Source: Streptomyces taklimakanensis (GTDB lineage Bacteria > Actinomycetota > Actinomycetes > Streptomycetales > Streptomycetaceae). From it: a stretch of 64,000 bases of DNA. Positions 55,701 to 62,646 of this stretch are shown in pieces. Location of the stretch: positions 3,040,001 through 3,104,000 of the forward strand of contig NZ_WIXO01000001.1 of NCBI RefSeq assembly GCF_009709575.1, in the 5' to 3' direction. How positions within the stretch are numbered: position 1 is the first letter of the stretch; every line of letters begins with the position of its first letter. A program made the translations under genes and the position numbers. Below the pieces are notes generated by a model. The model was not told where the DNA came from and ran no database searches. It saw nothing but the letters and a program-made list of their open reading frames with translations.

Positions 55701-56637
55701 CGGCCGGATCCGAGGCCAACCCGGCCAGTTCGCCGCGCAACTGCTCCAGCGGCCCGCGCAGTCCGTTCTCCAGGAGGGACGACAACTGGCGGTGGCGGGC
55801 GGCGAGCGCGTCGTACGCGGTGCGGTCGGTGAAGGCGAGCACCGCGCCGACGAGCTGGTCGCCGTCGCGCACCGGAGCGGTCGTCATGTCGACCGGCACC
55901 GCGCGCCCGCTCTTGGTCCACAGCACCTGACCGCGCACCCGGTGCTTGCGCCCGGAGCGCAGGGTGTCGGCGAGCGGCGTCTCCTCGTACGGCAGCGGGC
56001 TGCCGTCGGGGCGGGAGTGGTGGACCAGCGGGTGCAGCGCCTGCCCGCCCAGTTCGCCGGCCCGGTAGCCGAGGATCTGCGCGGCGGACGGGTTGACCAG
56101 GACGACCCGACCCTCGGTGTCCACGCCCACCACGCCCTCGGCGGCGGCGCGCAGGATCATCTCGGTCTGACGCTGCTGCCGGACCAGTTCGGCCTCGGTG
56201 TCCACGGTGCCGGTGAGATCGCGGACGACGAGCATGAGCAACTCGTCGCCGGTGTAGTTGTTCCCGTGGTCGGCGAAGGCGGCCTCGAAGGACGACTCGT
56301 AGGGTGTGCGGCCGTCCTCCAGGTTGGCGCTGGTCACCTCGACGACGAACGGGGTGCCGTCGGTGCGCCGCGCCACCATCCGCTTCGGCTTGGTGCGGGG
56401 CTGCGGGACGTCGTCGGGCCGGCGCATCGAGCCGGGGATGAGCTTGGAGTCGAAGTCCGGGAGGAGGTCGAGCAGTCCACGCCCGACCAGTGCCGTGCCC
56501 GGTGCCTCGAAGACCTCCAACGCGATGCTGTTGGCGTTGACGACCGTGCCGTTGCAGTTCACCAGAAGCAACGCGTCCGGCAGGGCGTCGAGTATCGCTG
56601 CGAGGCGAGCAGCGCCTCGGGATGGCCTGCTGCTCAC
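52795..56637 (-). CDS. giant PAS - pseudo-histidine kinase - receiver-like regulatory protein
   Basis: Protein of 1280 residues from the GTG at 56637 (gggagga 12 bases upstream). Two PAS domains lie at about 1-120 and 165-285 (VVGVDTEGRVVLVNPSAAQILGY). A dimerisation-like helix region follows: SSLLENGLRGPLEQL, where the phospho-acceptor His is Asn291. A degenerate HATPase-like domain (about 330-485) ends GGVLQTHRMPGAGGGSAYVLEVPVG. A ~550-residue Pro/Ala/Thr/Gln-rich linker (about 490-1045) precedes two receiver-like domains. The second has VLLVEEQ and a possible phospho-acceptor Asp1206 in VVMDLMQ. There are no membrane helices. Probably a scaffold or non-canonical signalling protein; output unknown. 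Confidence 0.85.
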   Translation of the reverse strand: MSSRPSRGAARLAAILDALPDALLLVNCNGTVVNANSIALEVFEAPGTALVGRGLLDLLPDFDSKLIPGSMRRPDDVPQPRTKPKRMVARRTDGTPFVVEVTSANLEDGRTPYESSFEAAFADHGNNYTGDELLMLVVRDLTGTVDTEAELVRQQRQTEMILRAAAEGVVGVDTEGRVVLVNPSAAQILGYRAGELGGQALHPLVHHSRPDGSPLPYEETPLADTLRSGRKHRVRGQVLWTKSGRAVPVDMTTAPVRDGDQLVGAVLAFTDRTAYDALAARHRQLSSLLENGLRGPLEQLRGELAGLASDPAGQLWPEANQILHHLAAGYTRMTTLVDNVLDYQRLDAGNQRLARESVSLDAVISTGVEGAVELIGPGRAQFAVHAPPIAVEVDPARLAQALAHLVADVAGVDATGSAQGPASGDSTIVVAAAQRGEVVRIEVRGPYGGGSPVHEPLVRGIVERHGGVLQTHRMPGAGGGSAYVLEVPVGSPDPKVAARSSSRDADTPAQGTPAAGTDGGTPADGTPTDGGEAPAAADADPAEAGAHPGGAIALPAGSSAGTPAGPPATASEDGTGETSVPSGTGRRRARRALAPVEERADSGEHAVPHLPRQGTGRRARRAASPETPGAGTPTPPTPPTNPTAGAAPEQERVAFALPPGPTPPRTPAPAPAPAPAPAPAPEQPSHAALPEQGGAAPPGRNGVPFPAPRPPVPAGVPQDDRPTGRRRRVPPAEEAPVQDDQAPRATREPSRRRSATTPELEAPAPTPIAPNGTLTTAGNVPENPAATPAGNPAENTAANTTENTTGAEASARSAEHGRVDATEHPSQADLTVVAASPILGGSVPPAAPPRPRALPMPGGEDSAEQTSGVSVRTLGQGVPFARQSGEQHPGRHAPQQAAPQQAAAQSPPASPVSPTPPPAPPPAPSHGPAPSPGHGRRRKLAAPPEGGDRATAAAAGEAPPHVQPQPSRPQQHQQPSRHQSFPPAPTPPGGSTATSGGREFAIGAPAAGAEGPEPLDGPGGAVEVTGSGHGRSVPVPDDELPPEPLDNPRRLLVWPEPDVATQQALTDRGYRPVIVHSREEVDAQIAAYPAALFVDPLTGPITRTALQSLRQAAVAAEVPVLVTAGLGIATREAAYGADPAVLLKALAPRDSEQHPPRVLLVEEQTAVAEAMAATLERRGMQAAHAPSDAEAVQVASEVRPNLVVMDLMQVRRRRAGIIDWLRVNGMLNRTPFVVYTSADIDPAELPRLAAGELVLFLAERSTSTEVQSRIVDLLAKIGAT

Positions 56638-56873
56638 GACGACGCATCCTCCCTGCCGACCAGCTGGTGCCCCGCGACAGCACCGGGAACGCGATCGGTG
56701 TGCCGTTCTCGTGTGCGTGTCACCGGAAGCGAGTCTACGGGCAGTGGTAGCGGATGCGACGGCGGATGCGTGGGGAGGGTGGGGAGAACGTGAACCTTCC
56801 GCCGTCACGGGGTATGAGGTGCGTCACGTCCGGGTGTCGCGCCCCCCTGTACCGTCCCCGTGCCGAGCCTCCC

Positions 56874-57440
56874 TCACGCCGGGGTCCCGGCCTCCCCGGT
56901 CTCGGTGGCCGCCCCGTCGGCGCGCCCGGACGTTTCCCCGGGGCGGGGGAGGGCGGGGACGAGGGCGTCCCAGCGGGCGATCTCGCACCCGTCCGTCCGC
57001 TCGAACCGGGCGTCCACCCGTGTGCCGCGCCACACCCCGGTGACACGAGCGGTGGCCGGGCCGCCGTGGATCTGGGCGCACACCGACCCTTCGGGGACGG
57101 GCCGCCAGGGATCGAGTCGGCCCTGGTCGGCCCGGTCGATGGCGGCGCAGGAGGCGAGGGGATCGGGATGGCTTCCCCCGGCGGGCCGACAGTCGAGGGT
57201 GTACGTGCGGTGGGCCGGCGAGGTGTCGCCCACGGTGGCGCCGTTGCCGTTGCCGTTGCCGTTGCCGCTGCCGTCGCCGGAGATGGTGATGGTGAGCCGG
57301 TCCTGTTGGGCGGGCGGCACGATCGGGTACGGCCAGGGGCGGGCGGTGGCCGGTGCGGTGAGCGCGGTGAGCGCGACGGCTCCGGCGAGGAGGGCGACGG
57401 TGTGGCGGGACGTGCGGGACGTGCGGGACGTACGGGACAT
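56874..57440 (-). CDS. subtilisin-inhibitor-like (SSI family) secreted protein
   Basis: Secreted protease inhibitor of the SSI family, 188 residues from the ATG at 57440. A signal peptide (HTVALLAGAVALTALTAPATA) follows an SRTSRTSR repeat. The SSI domain has the first disulfide (YTLDCRPAGGSHPDPLASC) and the second pair (SVCAQIHGG and DGCEIARW), with GVWRGTRVDARFERT matching the SSI core. A GNGNGNGNG insertion lies in an early loop. By alignment to SSI, P1 is Gln123, unlike the usual Met, Lys or Arg, so target specificity may differ. An extra Ala/Gly/Glu tail of ~25 residues follows the domain. Confidence 0.82.
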   Translation of the reverse strand: MSRTSRTSRTSRHTVALLAGAVALTALTAPATARPWPYPIVPPAQQDRLTITISGDGSGNGNGNGNGATVGDTSPAHRTYTLDCRPAGGSHPDPLASCAAIDRADQGRLDPWRPVPEGSVCAQIHGGPATARVTGVWRGTRVDARFERTDGCEIARWDALVPALPRPGETSGRADGAATETGEAGTPA

Positions 57441-57695
57441 GGTGCGGCTCTTTCGGAAGGTGTTCGTGGTGGGTCGGTTCCGCGTGCCCGCGGTCCGTTT
57501 CCCCTCTCCCCTCTCCAACGCGCCGCGTCGCGCGCCGTCGCGCACCTCCACCCGCCCGCCCCACGCCATGCCGCCACCAGCGGTAAAGCCCTTTGCCCGG
57601 GGGCCCGCCGGCCGGGTAACGTAGGTGGCGATTGGAGACAGCCCCCCGGCTGTGCCATCATCAGCACACACGCGTCGCGCTGAAGCGTTGTGTGG

Positions 57696-57786
57696 GGAGG
57701 CTTCGCCTAGTCTGGTCTATGGCGCCGCACTGCTAATGCGGTTTGGGCCTTAAAGCCCATCGAGGGTTCAAATCCCTCAGCCTCCG
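57696..57786 (+). tRNA. tRNA-Ser (anticodon GCU)
   Basis: A 91-base class II tRNA: acceptor arms GGAGGCT (57696-57702) and AGCCTCC (57779-57785), discriminator G, anticodon stem CCGCA/TGCGG with anticodon GCT at 57732-57734, long variable arm (gggcc...), and T-loop GTTCAAATC. The acceptor stem and T arm closely match the tRNA-Ser at 40705. Confidence 0.96.
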
Positions 57787-57805
57787 CTCGATCTCCGAGA
57801 TCGTG

Positions 57806-57834
57806 GAAGCCCCGGCCCGAGTGGTCGGGGCTTC
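57806..57834 (+). terminator. hairpin terminator after tRNA-Ser(GCU)
   Basis: gaagccccg (57806-57814) pairs with cggggcttc (57826-57834); inner gcc/ggt pairs extend it. It lies 19 bases after the tRNA. Confidence 0.75.
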
Positions 57835-58014
57835 AGTCGTTCCGGGCGGCGGTGGCCGGGGTCGGCCGAGGAGTCGCCGGCGGGTCCGGCGCGGTGCCGA
57901 TCAGGGGATCGCCGCAGGTCACCGGGGGTGGAGCAAGCGGATTTCACCTCTGGGCGCCGGTCATGTAATGTTGTTCCCGCAACGCCGACCGGCCGGAAAA
58001 AGCCGGGAAGCCAA

Positions 58015-58087
58015 GCGCTCGTAGCTTAACGGATAGAGCATCTGACTACGGATCAGAAGGTTGCAGGTTCGAATCCTGCCGAGCGCG
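58015..58087 (+). tRNA. tRNA-Arg (anticodon ACG)
   Basis: A 73-base tRNA with acceptor arms GCGCTCG (58015-58021) and CGAGCGC (58080-58086), discriminator G, anticodon stem TCTGA/TCAGA with anticodon ACG at 58048-58050, and T arm GCAGGTTCGAATCCTGC. CCA not encoded. A perfect terminator hairpin follows ten bases later. Confidence 0.97.
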
Positions 58088-58096
58088 CAGCAGATG

Positions 58097-58128
58097 AGAG
58101 CCCCTGTCGAGAGATCGACAGGGGCTCT
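58097..58128 (+). terminator. intrinsic terminator after tRNA-Arg
   Basis: A perfect 14-bp stem (58097-58110 and 58115-58128) with loop gaga, followed by tt. It ends the tRNA-Arg transcript. Confidence 0.85.
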
Positions 58129-58768
58129 TTCGTGTGCGGTGACGGCAGTGGTTGACGGCAACCGCCGGGCGGGAGTCGGCGCACAGGACGCGGTGATCAC
58201 GTTCGCCGGACGTCCTGAGGTCGAAGCGCCGGGAGTCCGTACGGGGACGAGGATCGTCCACCGCTACGAGTACTGGCGGCACCGCGCCCTGCGCCAGACG
58301 ATCGCCGTCGCATCGATCACGCCCGCGTACCTGGTCGCCTGATGCCGGAGCCGAAGCCCGAGGAGCCCGCCTCGCGCACCAGCAGCGAGGACCGGGGGTG
58401 GTGTCAGGGCTGGTCGGTGGCTGGAGCGAAGGATCGAGCAGACGTGCGGTTTCCCCGGGTCGCAACCGGGCTTTCCTGCCGGATGGCGGGTTGACCGCCG
58501 GGCGGCAGCGGTTCCGCGGGGAGCTACGGCTCAAATCAGCCGGGAGGTTCGCTCGGGGTGAGGCGAGCTCGCCGATCGCCGAAGGGCGGAAGACCTGTGG
58601 CGGCCCACACGTCCGCCACACTCCCAAGGACGTGGCCCCGACGCGTTTCTGATCAGTGGCACATCTGTGCGGCTGTGTTTTCACCGGTGCACCACATCGC
58701 GAATCATGCGGCGAAATGCGGAAGCATAATATCACTAATTTTCACTCCCTATGAATGCCGATATTTTT
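58129..58768. other. 640-base intergenic region, AT-rich at its right end
   Basis: No convincing gene. A minus-strand frame that enters tRNA-Arg is the familiar spurious RQDSNLQPSDP ORF. From about 58680 to 58768 the DNA becomes strikingly AT-rich for this genome (ataatatcactaattttcac), as expected for a foreign or strongly regulated promoter of the lectin gene. Confidence 0.4.
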
Positions 58769-58810
58769 CGTTGTACAACGGTGATGGCTCAGCCGCCCAA
58801 AAGGGCGGCT
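58769..58810 (+). promoter_or_regulatory. palindrome plus attenuator-like hairpin in the lectin leader
   Basis: CGTTGTACAACG (58769-58780) is a perfect 12-bp palindrome and candidate operator. Eleven bases on, AGCCGCCC-AAAA-GGGCGGCT (58791-58810) forms a perfect 8-bp hairpin followed by TT. It ends three bases before the aaggagg of the lectin gene, so it may act as an attenuator or shield the 5' end of the mRNA. Confidence 0.55.
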
Positions 58811-58825
58811 TTCAAGGAGGTCACC

Positions 58826-59344
58826 GTGAAGACATCCAGGCGAGCATTCACCACCGGCCTGTCCGCCCTCGCGCTGAGCGCGACGATGCTGGCCGTCGGA
58901 TCGGCCGCACCCGCGAGCGCCGCCCCGCTCAACGCCAAGCTGGAGGCGCACCACAGCGGCAAGTGTCTGGACGTCGCCGAAGCGAGCCAGGCCGACGGCG
59001 CGTTCGTCCAGCAGTGGCACTGCTACACCACCGCCAACCAGAACTGGACCCTCACCTCTTTGGACAACGGCTACTACAAGGTGAGCGCCGACCACAGCGG
59101 CAAGTGTCTGGACGTCGCGGAAGCGAGCCAGGCCGACGGCGCGTTCGTCCAGCAGTGGCACTGCTACGACACTCCCAACCAGGAGTGGAAGCTCGTCCAG
59201 CGCCCCAACGGCTACTTCACGCTGGTCGCCCGGCACAGCGGCAAGTGCCTGGAGGTCACGGGAGGCAACATCTACGACGGCGCCGGCGTCGTCCAGCAGA
59301 CGTGCGAGGCCGACCGGCCGTACCAGGAGTGGCGCCTGCTGTGA
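58826..59344 (+). CDS. secreted ricin-B-type lectin domain protein
   Basis: Exported carbohydrate-binding protein of 172 residues consisting of a signal and one beta-trefoil. The signal SRRAFTTGLSALALSATMLAV ends in APASA and has a twin-arginine motif, so Tat export is possible. Three repeats each carry the HSGKCLDV or HSGKCLEV block and a Q-x-W-like end (NQNW, NQEW, YQEW). The first two are nearly identical in protein and DNA. The GTG at 58826 follows a perfect aaggagg five bases upstream. No catalytic domain is fused. The adjacent AT-rich leader suggests recent acquisition or special regulation. Confidence 0.88.
   Translation: MKTSRRAFTTGLSALALSATMLAVGSAAPASAAPLNAKLEAHHSGKCLDVAEASQADGAFVQQWHCYTTANQNWTLTSLDNGYYKVSADHSGKCLDVAEASQADGAFVQQWHCYDTPNQEWKLVQRPNGYFTLVARHSGKCLEVTGGNIYDGAGVVQQTCEADRPYQEWRLL
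58951..59026. repeat. 76-bp direct repeat, copy A (lectin repeat 1)
   Basis: Matches 59092-59167 (offset 141) with a single mismatch (gccga versus gcgga). Encodes the HSGKCLDVAEASQADGAF region of the first trefoil repeat. Confidence 0.9.
59092..59167. repeat. 76-bp direct repeat, copy B (lectin repeat 2)
   Basis: Second copy of the repeat at 58951-59026. The third trefoil repeat is clearly more diverged. Confidence 0.9.
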
Positions 59345-59367
59345 GCCGCCGACCGTGACCACGAGCC

Positions 59368-59415
59368 GCGCGATGCCCACGCCATCCCCGCCACGGTCCC
59401 GCGTGGGCATCGCGC
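59368..59415 (+). terminator. hairpin terminator after the lectin gene
   Basis: A perfect 15-bp stem (59368-59382 and 59401-59415) with an 18-base loop lies 24 bases after the lectin stop. Confidence 0.75.
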
Positions 59416-59875
59416 GGCATCGACGGCCACCACCGGCTAGGCCGGACACGGAACATCCCTTTCCGCGGAACCACGGCCCGGACGACGCCGTGACGCCGGC
59501 CCCGGTGTTGCCCGCCGGTCCTCCGTCGACGGTGCCGGCTTGCACGAAGACGGTGGAGCCACCGAAATTCTTCGTCGTCCAGTGATTCGTGAATTTCTCC
59601 CGTCCTCGCGGTGGGAACTTCCACCGCCGCACGGCCTCAGGAGGCGTGCTCCCGCGTGTTTTCGACAGCTTCTGCGGGGGCCAATCGGGCAATGAGTTCG
59701 GGGGTCAGGGTGCTCCGTTCGTGAAGGTGGCGGACAACTTCGCAGGTTCGTGATCGGCAATGGGAAAAGGAGCCACCCCTATCGGTCGACTCCTCGCCCG
59801 GTCCGTACGGGGTCGCGGGCTCCGCGATCCGGAAATCGGGTGCGTGCGAATCTCCGGGCGTGTCAGGCTCCGCCG
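59416..59875. other. 460-base intergenic region
   Basis: No convincing gene on either strand. The middle part (59560-59770) is less GC-rich and may hold the promoter of the methyltransferase gene. No repeat or RNA recognised. Confidence 0.35.
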
Positions 59876-60613
59876 ATGGACCGTGAACAGATCTCCAGGC
59901 GTGCTCATGCGGATCATCCGATCGCAGCCCCGCTCGACGACGACTCGGTGCGTCGACTGCTGGAAAGTGGTCTGTCACGCGGTGACGAGCGCGTACTCGA
60001 CCTCGGCTGCGGTGGCGGGGAGTGGCTCCTGCGAGCCCTGACCATGCGTCCGCAACTGCGGGCCGAGGGCGTCGACATCTCCGGGAGCTCGCTGGCGCAC
60101 GCGCGTCGGGCCGCGCGGCGGCTCGGCGTGGAGGACCGCCTGGTCCTCCATCAGCGGGACGCTGCGCGTTTTGCCGCCTCCCACGCCTTCGACCTGGTGC
60201 TCTGTGTGGGAGCCACGCACGCTTTCGGTGGCCTGCTCCCCGCTCTCGCGGCGGCGCGCAAGCACCTGGCGCCCGGGGGGCGTGTTCTGGTCGGTGACGG
60301 ATTTTGGGACCGCGCCCCCTCCCCCGAGGCTGTCGAGCTGCTCGGGGAGCTCACCGACCTGCCGACCACGCTGGACCGGGTCGTCGCGGACGGGTGGACG
60401 CCCGTCCAGGGGCATATCAGCACCCGTCGGGAACTCGACTCCTACGAGTGGGCCTGGACGGGGTCGCTGGCCTCCTGGGCCCTGGACCATCCCACCGATC
60501 CGGACAGCGCCCAGGCGCTCAAGGTGGCCACCACCCACCGCGACCAATGGCTGCGCGTCTACCGGGCCGTATTGGGCTTCGCCTGCTTCGTCCTGCGCCC
60601 GACGCGGGACTGA
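59876..60613 (+). CDS. SAM-dependent class I methyltransferase
   Basis: Methyltransferase of 245 residues. Motif I is VLDLGCGGGEWLLRAL (about residues 41-56), the acidic ribose-binding residue follows in AEGVDISGSSLAHARRAA, and later motifs are FDLVLCVGATHAFGGL and HLAPGGRVLVGDGFWDRAPSPEAVELLGELTDLPTT. The block after motif III resembles small-molecule methyltransferases of the UbiE/COQ5 type. The ATG at 59876 is used because the domain begins a few residues later; the ribosome binding site is weak. Substrate unknown. A long hairpin at 60701 follows. Confidence 0.85.
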   Translation: MDREQISRRAHADHPIAAPLDDDSVRRLLESGLSRGDERVLDLGCGGGEWLLRALTMRPQLRAEGVDISGSSLAHARRAARRLGVEDRLVLHQRDAARFAASHAFDLVLCVGATHAFGGLLPALAAARKHLAPGGRVLVGDGFWDRAPSPEAVELLGELTDLPTTLDRVVADGWTPVQGHISTRRELDSYEWAWTGSLASWALDHPTDPDSAQALKVATTHRDQWLRVYRAVLGFACFVLRPTRD

Positions 60614-60700
60614 CCTCGACGAGCCTTCCTCCGGAAGAGACGGCCGTCGTGGTCACTGCTGCCTTCGGTGTGGGCCGGCCGGTCGGGTTGTCGATCCTGT

Positions 60701-60747
60701 CGGCAGCTGGAAGACGCAACGTGTGTCACCGCGTCTTCCGGCTGCCG
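60701..60747 (+). terminator. 17-bp hairpin, probable terminator
   Basis: 60701-60717 pairs with 60731-60747 over 17 bp with one T-G wobble and a 13-base loop. It lies 88 bases after the methyltransferase stop in an otherwise empty region (60614-60944). Confidence 0.7.
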
Positions 60748-60944
60748 CGTTGTTCGGCCCCGGTGGCCCGGGAGCGGTAGGAGTCGGTGCCGGTCCGGAT
60801 CAGCGCACGGCGGAAGGTGAGCCGGTCGACGACGGCCGCGCGGACCCGCCGCCCGGCCACGGGGCTGAGGGACGACCTGGTGGCCGGGGGAACGGACGGT
60901 TTCGGTGGGACGGCGGGATCGGAGAGGTGACAGGAGGCGGGTCT

Positions 60945-60985
60945 CTTGTACGGTGTATAGGAAGTGACCTTATACACCGTACAAG
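60945..60985. promoter_or_regulatory. large inverted repeat, probable TetR operator of the MFS exporter
   Basis: CTTGTACGGTGTATA (60945-60959) and its exact reverse complement (60971-60985) flank an 11-base spacer. The right arm runs into the aaggagg ribosome binding site. Each arm is itself a partial palindrome around TACACCGTA, so two dimers could bind. Binding would block the promoter and the start of the transcript. The likely regulator is the TetR protein encoded at 62647, in the same transcription direction. Confidence 0.8.
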
Positions 60986-60993
60986 GAGGCTTC

Positions 60994-62571
60994 ATGGCAG
61001 CCGCCACCGAGCACGCCGACACGTACCCGGGCGGCGGAGGCCACCCCCGACGGTGGGCGATCCTCGGAGTGATCTGCCTGACGCAACTGACCGTCCTGCT
61101 GGACAACACGATCCTCAATGTCGCGATCCCCTCCCTCACTCGGGGGTTGGACGCCTCCACGGCCGATGTGCAGTGGATGGTCAACGCCTACGCCCTGGTG
61201 CAGTCGGGACTGCTGTTGACGGCGGGGAACGCCGCCGACCGCTACGGGCGTCGGAGGATGCTCCTGCTCGGGATCGTCCTTTTCGGTCTGGGGTCGCTCG
61301 CCGCCGGACTCTCCGGCTCCTCCGGTGAACTGATCGCCGCCCGTGCGGGCATGGGGGTCGGGGGAGCGCTGTTGATGACGACCACCCTCGCCGTCGTCGT
61401 ACAGGTCTTCGACGAGGCCGAGCGGCCGAAGGCCATCGGGATCTGGGGTGCGGTCAGTTCCCTGGGATTCGCCGGCGGACCGCTGGTCGGCGGGGTGCTG
61501 CTGGAGCACTTCTGGTGGGGTGCGATCTTCTTGGTGAACCTGCCGGTCGTGGCGCTCGCACTGGCCGCCGTCGTCCGACTGGTGCCGGAGTCCGGTGGTC
61601 GGGGCGGTGAACGGCTCGACGTGGTGGGCGCCCTGCTGTCCATCACGGGCATGACGGCCGTCGTCCATGCGATCATCTCCGGCCCGGAACACGGCTGGAC
61701 GTCGGTACGGGTGTCGGTCGGTGGGGCTCTCGGGGTGTCGGTGGTGATCGTCTTCGTGTTGTGGGAGCGCCGCGTTCCCCACCCGATGCTGGACATGGGC
61801 TTCTTCCGCGACCGGCGGTTCGTCGGTGCCGTCCTGGGCGGCGTCCTGGTCGCCTTCGGGATGGCCGGCTCGTTGTTCCTGTTGACGCAGCACCTGCAGT
61901 TCGTGCTCGGATACGAGCCGCTGGAGGCGGGGTTGCGCACCGCGCCGACGGCGCTGACCGTCGTGGCGCTCAACCTCTCCGGGGTGGGCGCGCGACTGCT
62001 GGTCCGGTACGGCACACCGGTCACCATCGTGTGCGGCATGGCGCTGTTGTCGGCCGGCCTGGTGACCGTCGCCCTGCTCGGCGCGGATTCCTACGGGGGG
62101 ATGCTGCCGGGCCTGGTGGTGATGGGGGCCGGGATCGCCCTGGCGATGCCCGCCATGGCCAACGCCATCATGTCCGCGATTCCGCCGGAGAGAGCGGGGG
62201 TGGGCGCCGGCGTCAACGGCACGCTCGCGGAGTTCGGCAACGGACTGGGCGTCGCCGTCCTGGGCGCGGTCCTCAACGCGCGGTTCACCGCGCTGCTGCC
62301 GGCCGTCGTGGCAGGGGCCGGATCGCTGCCGGAGGCGCTGGCCGGCGTCCGCACCGGAGCCGAGCGGGCCGCCGCCCGGGAGGCGTTCGCGGACGGGATC
62401 GCCGCCGGTCAGCTCGTCGGCGCGGTGGCCGTGTTCGTCGGTGGTGTGCTCACGGCCGCGCTGCTCCGACGGGCGGAGCGGGCGGGAAGCGCGGGCGAGG
62501 TCGTGGGCGGGCAGACCCCGGGGAGCGGGGAGCCCACCGGGCGGAAGGACGGGCATACGGGCGCCGCATAG
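60994..62571 (+). CDS. MFS drug exporter, DHA2 (14-TM) family
   Basis: Proton-coupled exporter of the major facilitator superfamily, 525 residues and about 14 hydrophobic helices. DHA2/EmrB features are LTVLLDNTILNVAIPSL in helix 1, WMVNAYALVQSGLLLTAGNAADRYGRRRM (motif A region) and GIWGAVSSLGFAGGPLVGGVLLEHFWWGAIFLVNLPV (motif C with Gly/Pro). The ATG at 60994 lies four bases after aaggagg. A long inverted-repeat operator precedes it and a TetR gene follows 75 bases downstream, a typical resistance pair. Natural substrate unknown. Confidence 0.93.
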   Translation: MAAATEHADTYPGGGGHPRRWAILGVICLTQLTVLLDNTILNVAIPSLTRGLDASTADVQWMVNAYALVQSGLLLTAGNAADRYGRRRMLLLGIVLFGLGSLAAGLSGSSGELIAARAGMGVGGALLMTTTLAVVVQVFDEAERPKAIGIWGAVSSLGFAGGPLVGGVLLEHFWWGAIFLVNLPVVALALAAVVRLVPESGGRGGERLDVVGALLSITGMTAVVHAIISGPEHGWTSVRVSVGGALGVSVVIVFVLWERRVPHPMLDMGFFRDRRFVGAVLGGVLVAFGMAGSLFLLTQHLQFVLGYEPLEAGLRTAPTALTVVALNLSGVGARLLVRYGTPVTIVCGMALLSAGLVTVALLGADSYGGMLPGLVVMGAGIALAMPAMANAIMSAIPPERAGVGAGVNGTLAEFGNGLGVAVLGAVLNARFTALLPAVVAGAGSLPEALAGVRTGAERAAAREAFADGIAAGQLVGAVAVFVGGVLTAALLRRAERAGSAGEVVGGQTPGSGEPTGRKDGHTGAA

Positions 62572-62646
62572 CATCGGGGGTGACGGGCGTGATCCTCGAC
62601 GGGAGCCGTTCGCCCGTCCCCCCGAACCACCGAAGGAGAGCCCGCC

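Noticed and set aside
53938..56793. Plus-strand 951-residue open frame opposite the PAS/receiver gene
   Set aside because: Arg/Gly-rich shadow of the real minus-strand gene; no ribosome binding site or motif.
58046..58735. Minus-strand frame over tRNA-Arg ending RQDSNLQPSDP
   Set aside because: Well-known false ORF created by the antisense of a tRNA gene.
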